In this document: piece after piece, positions 58,870 through 64,000 of the stretch
Position numbering within the stretch: position 1 is the stretch's first letter
Layout of the letters: each line of letters begins with the position of its first letter
Assembly: GCF_000153045.1 (NCBI RefSeq)
Contig: NZ_CH724159.1
Span: forward strand, 61,261-125,260
Length of the DNA stretch: 64,000 bases
Direction of reading: 5' to 3'
Source of the DNA: Synechococcus sp. WH 5701
Lineage (GTDB): Bacteria; Cyanobacteriota; Cyanobacteriia; PCC-6307; Cyanobiaceae
Notes under the pieces: generated by a model
Database searches by the model: none
What the model saw: only the letters and a program-made list of their open reading frames with translations
What the model was told of the DNA's origin: nothing
Position numbers and translations under genes: made by a program

Positions 58870-60447
58870 GTGCCGACAGCCAACCGCCGCCGCAGGTCTG
58901 CATCTACAAGTCACCCCTCCTCCCCGACAGCCCCGCAACCCCACCTTCCTGAACATCCCCCCTGGCTGGAACACCCCACCCTCTCTGGCCTGAGGGAACG
59001 TCTGCAGCTGGTCTACGACTGCTGGACTCTGCTCGAACTCCCTGACGGCACTAGCCGCCGGCTTGTCTACCTCCCCCGCGGCATCGAGGAACCCGAGACC
59101 TGCTACATCAAGCGGCTGGAAGCCGCCCGGCCCACCGGCTTCTACCGAGATGCCCTGCGCACCTACGCGGGGATGCTGTCGCGGCTGACCTGGCAGGAGC
59201 TTCCCGACTCGCTGACCCGCGTGGCCACCGATGTGGACGGCCAGGGCACCGATCTGGGGGTGTTCCTATTCCTGGCCGACCTGCTCACCCTGCGGGATGG
59301 CGGCTGCCTGATCCTGCAGCTGCCGCCCCAGCACCGCTGGCCCTCAGAAGGGGACCGGCTGGAGGCCCTCGCCAAGGGAGACCGCCTCTCCCTGCCGCGG
59401 CTGCAGCTGGTGCCCCGAGGAGACCTGCTCAACTGGCGCCTGCCCACCGACACCGCCACGGCAGCACCAGCGTCGGGTCCGGTGGAAATCATCTGGCGTG
59501 AGCCGCGCCGTCAAGCCCTGCCGCCCCGTTACGCCACTGACAATGTGGCTGTACCCACGGTGGTGATCGATGCCCACGGCGGCTTGGTGCCGGATCCACA
59601 GGCCTGGCTGTACCGCAGCCTGTCTGTGATGGATGACGGCCTGGTGCAGCGCAGCTGGCAGGCCAACCCCAACCCCGGCGCTGTCGATGGCTACGACGTG
59701 GTGCCGGTGGGTGAGCCAGAGCGGATGCCGCAGCGCTTTGATCTGCCGGCCCTCTGGTACTCGGTGGATGGCACCGCCTTTGGCGAGGGCGATCTGCCCC
59801 ACCTGGGCCTGGCCCACCAGTACCTCAACCACTACCGCTGCCGCAGCGACTACGAGGACCTCTTGTCACGCACCGCCCTGCCGGTGGGTGTGCGCACGGG
59901 CCTGGTGGATGTCTACGGCTTCCGCCGCAGCGACGGTGCCCTCGGCTCTGGGGCTGCCACTGGCGGCGCAGAAGGGCAACGGCCCCAGCAGCTGGTGCTC
60001 TCTACCTCCTCCTTCATGGACCTCCCCGAGGGGGCCAAGTTCCAGTGGGTCGAAATAGAAGCGCGCTCGCTGGCGGAGCACCGGGCCTACCTGCAGCAGC
60101 TGGAGGAGGCGATGCGCCGCGACGCCCTGATCCCCGCCGGCGGCCACGGCCCAGCCCGCACCGAGCTGGAGATCTCGCTCACCGCCGGTCAGAGCTTCGC
60201 GGTGTTGCAGTCGTTAGCGGGCCAGAAGAGGTCGATGCTCAGCACCCTGCTGCGCCAGTGGACCCGCCTCACTGGCGAAAAGCTGGCCGATGAACCGGCC
60301 TGCAGCGTGGAGATCTGCCCGCTGGTGCCGCCGCAGCCACCGCGCAAGCCCCAGCCCTCAGTGCAGGAGTGGCTGGTACTGCATGAGCGGGGGGTGATCG
60401 ACGGGGCTGAGTTGCTGCAGCAATTGGGGCTTTCGAACTCAGCCTGA
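58870..60447 (+). CDS. DUF4055-type phage portal protein
   Basis: A 525-residue protein resembling the DUF4055 portal family of podovirus-like phages. Typical segments are YLPRGIEEPETCYIKRLEAA, FYRDALRTYAGMLSRLTWQE, VDGQGTDLGVFLFLADLLTL, HLGLAHQYLNHYRCRSDYED and a C-terminal helical region. The start is uncertain: GTG 58870 gives a low-complexity Arg/Ser/Pro leader, and homology begins near LSGLRERLQLVYDCW, so the 5' end may be altered. Scaffold, capsid and tail genes expected after a portal gene are absent; an IS lies downstream instead. Confidence 0.7.
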   Translation: MPTANRRRRSASTSHPSSPTAPQPHLPEHPPWLEHPTLSGLRERLQLVYDCWTLLELPDGTSRRLVYLPRGIEEPETCYIKRLEAARPTGFYRDALRTYAGMLSRLTWQELPDSLTRVATDVDGQGTDLGVFLFLADLLTLRDGGCLILQLPPQHRWPSEGDRLEALAKGDRLSLPRLQLVPRGDLLNWRLPTDTATAAPASGPVEIIWREPRRQALPPRYATDNVAVPTVVIDAHGGLVPDPQAWLYRSLSVMDDGLVQRSWQANPNPGAVDGYDVVPVGEPERMPQRFDLPALWYSVDGTAFGEGDLPHLGLAHQYLNHYRCRSDYEDLLSRTALPVGVRTGLVDVYGFRRSDGALGSGAATGGAEGQRPQQLVLSTSSFMDLPEGAKFQWVEIEARSLAEHRAYLQQLEEAMRRDALIPAGGHGPARTELEISLTAGQSFAVLQSLAGQKRSMLSTLLRQWTRLTGEKLADEPACSVEICPLVPPQPPRKPQPSVQEWLVLHERGVIDGAELLQQLGLSNSA

Positions 60448-60871
60448 GGTCAATGACTCCGGCCGGTTAGACGACACTAATCTATTGTTTTGAATACACT
60501 CTACCGGCAGTCATCACACAGATCGACTGAAGCACAGTCCTACCATCCTTTAAGAAGACGCTGGCTACGATAGTAGCTGGGCCCTTGTCGCCCTCTTGGG
60601 CATTGGACCGGGTTTTGCAGGACGCGGTTGACCATGCGACAAACTACCTGTTGCGACGCAGGTCGATCCTTAGCGACTTGACAACCACCGTTGACATTAC
60701 TAGAAAAACTTTCCGAGATCCCCATATGTATATGAATGTCTGCAGCAGGTCTCGATTGGCACGCTTTCGCCACTCTCTTCGCACGTTTCTTTTTGCTGTC
60801 CTTCTGCTTGTCTGCGGCAGTGTTTTTTCTATCACGAAGGGAGTCCCTCAACGGAATCTGATTTTGATTTG
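60448..60871. other. Non-coding gap between portal gene and IS5 element
   Basis: No gene is supported. The stretch is A+T-richer than the portal gene, and the only sizeable frames (about 60-96 codons on both strands) have no recognisable motif. It begins right after the portal stop with a short inverted repeat (CCGGTTAGA and TCTACCGG near 60461-60506, imperfect), which could form a weak hairpin. Confidence 0.4.
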
Positions 60872-60874
60872 CTA

Positions 60875-62118
60875 GGGAAACTCTGGATAACCCGACCAAT
60901 CCACGCGACAATGGCTCTGTGATCGCTGGGCATGGCTGGTTTAATGGGCGGCAAGCAGCTCGGATTCGGTGACTACGAGCAGACCACCGCGAGGAAACGC
61001 ACCAAGAGGGAGCGTTTCCTGGGCCAGATGCAGGCTGTTGTGCCCTGGAAGGCACTGATCGATCTGATTGAGCCCTACTACCCCAAAATTGGCTCCAAAG
61101 GCGGCCGCCCTCCCTACCCGTTGGAGACCATGCTGCGGCTTCACCTGATGCAGCAGTGGTATGACCTCAGCGACCCGGCGATGGAGGATGCGCTGATCGA
61201 GGTGCCAACGATGCGGCGCTTTGCAGGCATCGACCTAATCAGCGACAGGATTCCGGATGAAACCACGATCCTCAGCTTCCGCCATCTATTGGAGAAGCAC
61301 GATCTCGGCAAGCAGATCTTTGAGACGGTGAAAGCTCACCTCAAGGCCAACGGCATGGCCATGAAGCAGGGCACGATCATCGACGCTACCTTGATCGCCG
61401 CTCCCAGCTCCACCAAGAATAAGAAGAGCGAGAGAGATCCAGAGATGCACCAGACCAAGAAGGGGAACCAGTGGTATCTCCGCTACGCGGAAGGCTTCGC
61501 CTACGGGATGAAGGTCCACATCGGTGTGGACAAGGACAACGGCCTGATCCACTCGATCGAAACGACCTCTGCCAACGTGCATGACCTGACCCCGGCCGCA
61601 GAGCTGCTGCATGGACAGGAAACGGTGGTCTACGCCGATTCCGGCTACCAGGGGATTGAGAAGCGAGAAGAGAAGAAAGGCAAGGCCATCGGCTTCCGCG
61701 TCGCAATGCGGCCAGGGAAGCGGCGTGCTCTAGCCAATACCCCGGAAGGGCGTCTCGATGATCTGATCGAAACTGCCAAGGCTCACATCCGCGCCAAAGG
61801 TGAGCACCCATTCCGCGTGATCAAGCGCCAATTCGGCTTTCAGAAGACACGCTTGCGAGGCATGATCAAGAATGGCTGCAAGGTGAACGCGCTGGCAGCC
61901 CCCGCGAACCTGTTCATGGCTCGCCATTTGTTGCTATGCAAGACGTGAATATGGGAGACGTATATCTACCTGGAGCAATATTGCCCGGAATTGGTCGAGA
62001 TTTCTGCAGAAAGGTGGCGAGATCTGGCCGAATCAAGCTTGATCTGCCCTGAAACTGTTCACTGCAAACGGATTGAGATCCAAGCGCATCTATATGGGCT
62101 TGTTGCTCAGAGCTTCCT
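60875..62118 (+). mobile_element. IS5-family insertion sequence
   Basis: Imperfect terminal repeats GGAAACTCTG (left) and AGGAAGCTCTG (right, read inward) enclose about 1.24 kb with one transposase gene. TAG lies at both outer edges, consistent with a 3-base TNG/TNA-type target duplication. The boundaries are approximate because the repeats are short. Confidence 0.7.
60932..61948 (+). CDS. IS5-family transposase
   Basis: A 338-residue transposase of the IS5 group. The N-terminal DUF772 region reads VPWKALIDLIEPYYPKIGSK, PLETMLRLHLMQQWYDLSDP and MEDALIEVPTMRRFAGIDL. The catalytic residues are Asp in MKQGTIIDATLIAAPSS, Asp in ETVVYADSGYQGIEK and Glu in KGEHPFRVIKRQFGFQKTR. It ends FMARHLLL. 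The gene is uninterrupted and may be active. Confidence 0.94.
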   Translation: MAGLMGGKQLGFGDYEQTTARKRTKRERFLGQMQAVVPWKALIDLIEPYYPKIGSKGGRPPYPLETMLRLHLMQQWYDLSDPAMEDALIEVPTMRRFAGIDLISDRIPDETTILSFRHLLEKHDLGKQIFETVKAHLKANGMAMKQGTIIDATLIAAPSSTKNKKSERDPEMHQTKKGNQWYLRYAEGFAYGMKVHIGVDKDNGLIHSIETTSANVHDLTPAAELLHGQETVVYADSGYQGIEKREEKKGKAIGFRVAMRPGKRRALANTPEGRLDDLIETAKAHIRAKGEHPFRVIKRQFGFQKTRLRGMIKNGCKVNALAAPANLFMARHLLLCKT

Positions 62119-62267
62119 TAGGTATAGCAACTTTTTCACTATCTATCTATTTAGCAATCTCCTTGGCTATCTTCCTTTCATGGGCAGCAAGGCACTTCAT
62201 TGATTCTGCACCCGAGTACGCAGAGCGATGATTTAATCCAACAGAAGCCTTTTCGGCCCTGCTAATA

Positions 62268-62979
62268 TTATGACTTCTCTTCTAGCTTCTCCCACGTTCT
62301 AGGGCCAACAATTCCATCTGAAACCAATCCAGACTTCGCTTGAAATCTTTTAACAGCATCTTCAGTATGAGGGCCAAAGATGCCATCAATCTGAATGCTC
62401 TCTCCGTGCAGGTTGAGCGATGTCTGCAGCTTGACCACGGATTCCCCTTTCTCGCCGACAACAAGAAATGCTTGATCGTTTACAGGTTGGATGCCTGAAA
62501 TGAACATCGCTCTTTCTTCGGCTCGTCGTCGAACTAAGCCTGCCAATACCCTGCCGCCTCCCTTATTCCATCGCAGAAACTGATCAGCTGCTCCATGATA
62601 ATCCCCAAGATTCAGAAGCTTGAGTAAAGTTGAATTCGCAAAAGCTCCTGGCCCAACATTAAAAATGAATGAGGACAGGGCATCGTACTGACATTGCGCG
62701 AGAGGCACTTTACAATGTCTTGCGATAGTAGGTTCGCACATATTAGAAATCTCATGAGCAAGAAGTTGCTCGGCTTCACTCATAGTGATTACTTCTCTGC
62801 CGTTGACGTTCGCCGAATAGCGCACGGGGACGCCCATCAAGCATGCGAGTGCTTCCGAAGCCAATGGTCGGAACACTTGCTGGGCACAAATAAGCTGTTA
62901 TCTTGCCAGGATTGGTGAGGATATCATGACATCCTTCCCATTTTTTGATCAGATTAATTCCAGTTTGTGAGGTTTTCAT
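62268..62979 (-). pseudogene. Phage endolysin (lysozyme, GH24-type) with peptidoglycan-binding domain, frameshifted
   Basis: Two overlapping minus-strand frames together make one endolysin. The first (from ATG 62979) has INLIKKWEG with the catalytic Glu, then AYLCPASVPTIGFGSTRMLD and GRP. The second resumes VRYSANVNGREVITMSEAEQ, then YDALSSFIFNVGPGAF, and ends in a peptidoglycan-binding domain (LQTSLNLHGESIQIDGIFGP). They differ by one base: CCCC at 62826-62829 where CCC would keep the frame. Composition is A+T-rich relative to the chromosome. A sequencing error is possible. Confidence 0.82.
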
Positions 62980-63259
62980 GATTTGAGAAATGGTAGACTG
63001 AACGTGACTAGGAATAAGATCCGATGCGTGAAGCCAGCATGGCTATTGTTTCCAAAACAAGTTGCAGTTCTATGCTTGCCTGAAACCGAATGCTAGTGCC
63101 GAAATCATTTAAAAGATGCTTCGGTAACTTCTTCTCCAAGGGGAGATGAGTTGGAGTTGTATCTCGGGATGGTCAAATTGCAATGTTTACCCAAGCTTCA
63201 AAGAGGGTGGCGTCTTCAAAAAGTTCTTGCGGATCGATAGTATGAGATGGAATACTTAA
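62980..63259. other. A+T-rich gap without a recognised gene
   Basis: About 280 bases upstream of the endolysin and left of the last IS. Only short frames without motifs were seen. It presumably contains the endolysin promoter. Confidence 0.4.
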
Positions 63260-64000
63260 GGGCACCTCGAAAAATCTACGTCGCTCCCTGACAGCCTATG
63301 AAATATGCAATAGAATTGGTTCAGTTCAACACAGCTGAATGGGACAGCGTGGATTCTGGGATGAGGAGAAGCGCATCCACAGGCTTCAGCAGAAGAAGCC
63401 CACGTTAGCGACCCTGTCCGAGACGATTCCCTGGGATGCCTTCAGGCCACTGCTGGAGCAGGGTTACAGCCATGAACGCAAGAGCAATGCTGGCCGTAAG
63501 CGGATTGATCCGATCATCCTCTTCAAGATGCTGGTGCTGCAGCAGCTGTTCAACCTCAGTGATGAGGAGCTGGAATTTCAGGTCAACGACAGACGCTCAT
63601 TCGAGGAGTTTGTCGGACTGGGAGTGATGAACACCATTCCCGATGCCACCACTATTGCCTTCTTCCGCGAGCGGCTCCGCAAGGCGGGTGTTGTCGATGA
63701 GCTTTTTGAACGTTTTGAGGAGCACCTGCGGACCCATGGGCTGGAGGCCCGTGGTGGGCAGATCATCGATGCAACACTTGTCCCAGTTCCCAAACAGCGA
63801 AACTCAAGGGAGGAGAACAAGACCATCAAGGATGGAGCCATTCCAGAGAAGTGGTTGGACAAGCCAAACCGCTTGCGCCAGAAGGACACTGACGCTCGCT
63901 GGGTCAAGAAGAATGGCGTCAACCACTACGGCTACAAGAACAGCATCTGCATTGATGCCACTCACGGCTTCATTCGCAGATTTGCCATTACCCCAGCTAA
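63260..64000 (+). mobile_element. IS5-family element, left part (runs off the window)
   Basis: The left end is placed at GGGCACCTCGAAAAA (63260), a terminal sequence typical of IS5-family elements, 79 bases before the transposase start. The right end lies beyond the window, so length and target duplication cannot be checked. Confidence 0.68.
63339..64000 (+). CDS. IS5-family transposase, N-terminal part (cut by window edge)
   Basis: About 220 residues are visible from ATG 63339 (MGQRGFWDEEKRIHRLQQKK). The DUF772-type region includes IPWDAFRPLLEQGY, ILFKMLVLQQLFNLSDEELE and RSFEEFVGLGVMNTIPDATT. The first catalytic Asp is in GGQIIDATLVPVPKQRN, followed by the linker DTDARWVKKNGVNHYGYKNS. It resembles the IS5/ISL2-like transposases common in cyanobacteria. 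The second Asp and the Glu lie beyond the window. Confidence 0.9.
   Translation, partial: MGQRGFWDEEKRIHRLQQKKPTLATLSETIPWDAFRPLLEQGYSHERKSNAGRKRIDPIILFKMLVLQQLFNLSDEELEFQVNDRRSFEEFVGLGVMNTIPDATTIAFFRERLRKAGVVDELFERFEEHLRTHGLEARGGQIIDATLVPVPKQRNSREENKTIKDGAIPEKWLDKPNRLRQKDTDARWVKKNGVNHYGYKNSICIDATHGFIRRFAITPA

Noticed and set aside
60585..60875. 96-codon plus-strand frame before the IS5 element
   Set aside because: No recognisable domain and mixed composition; possibly chance in the non-coding gap.

Overview
The window is a high-G+C cyanobacterial chromosome segment. Lineage markers are a chlorophyll synthase (chlG), a phylloquinone methyltransferase (menG), a DUF2862 protein and a bidirectional NAD(P)-linked [NiFe] hydrogenase operon (hoxEFUYH). 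Gene content and composition suggest a Synechococcus/Cyanobium-type picocyanobacterium of fresh or brackish water. That placement is inference and no 16S gene is present.

Layout. 1-4025: hoxEFUYH on the minus strand, with ATGA overlaps between most genes; hoxH runs off the left edge. 4093-8626: an acyl desaturase, a cupin, tRNA-Arg(UCU), an acidic HTH protein, a LapA-like membrane protein, rsmI and cysQ. 8651-14838: a minus-strand housekeeping block read serS, rseP, nth, rpsN, pnp, with two visible terminators, preceded by an Nfu scaffold gene. 14901-20581: toxin-antitoxin territory around lepA, with a PIN/Phd pair, decayed PIN remnants, two paralogous orphan VapB antitoxins, Uma2, MNT and DUF4143 genes. 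20689-22797: four overlapping minor-pilin genes. 23522-25646: a histidine kinase and an OmpR-type regulator facing each other. 26131-27281: an IS630 element. 27357-41785: core genes including an ABC permease, pilA, trmH, a trypsin-like protease, an alkyltransferase-like gene, rsmB, a class A PBP, chlG, hisF, menG, glyQ and comEC.

41862-64000 is an accessory island starting at tRNA-Ser(CGA). It opens with a P4-type integrase and an AlpA-type regulator. A leftward cluster of small genes follows, with a Bro-N antirepressor, an SSB-tailed protein and an XRE-like regulator associated with two TTAGC-N5-GCTAA operator candidates. A rightward module then carries a CopG protein, a primase-helicase, an iteron-like repeat array, a PD-(D/E)XK nuclease, a resolvase-like protein, small and large terminase subunits and a sigma-70-like factor. 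The distal part is decayed. A pentapeptide-repeat gene is split by an IS and regains its frame when the IS and one target duplication are removed. A DUF4055-type portal gene stands without capsid or tail genes, an endolysin carries a one-base frameshift, and two further IS5-family elements are present. No second copy of the tRNA-Ser 3' end was found, so the right boundary probably lies beyond 64000.

The most interesting part is 48.1-55.6 kb. It combines a primase-helicase, an adjacent repeat array that looks like a replication origin, a complete terminase and a dedicated sigma factor inside a tRNA-integrated element. This resembles a cyanobacterial phage satellite or a stripped prophage.
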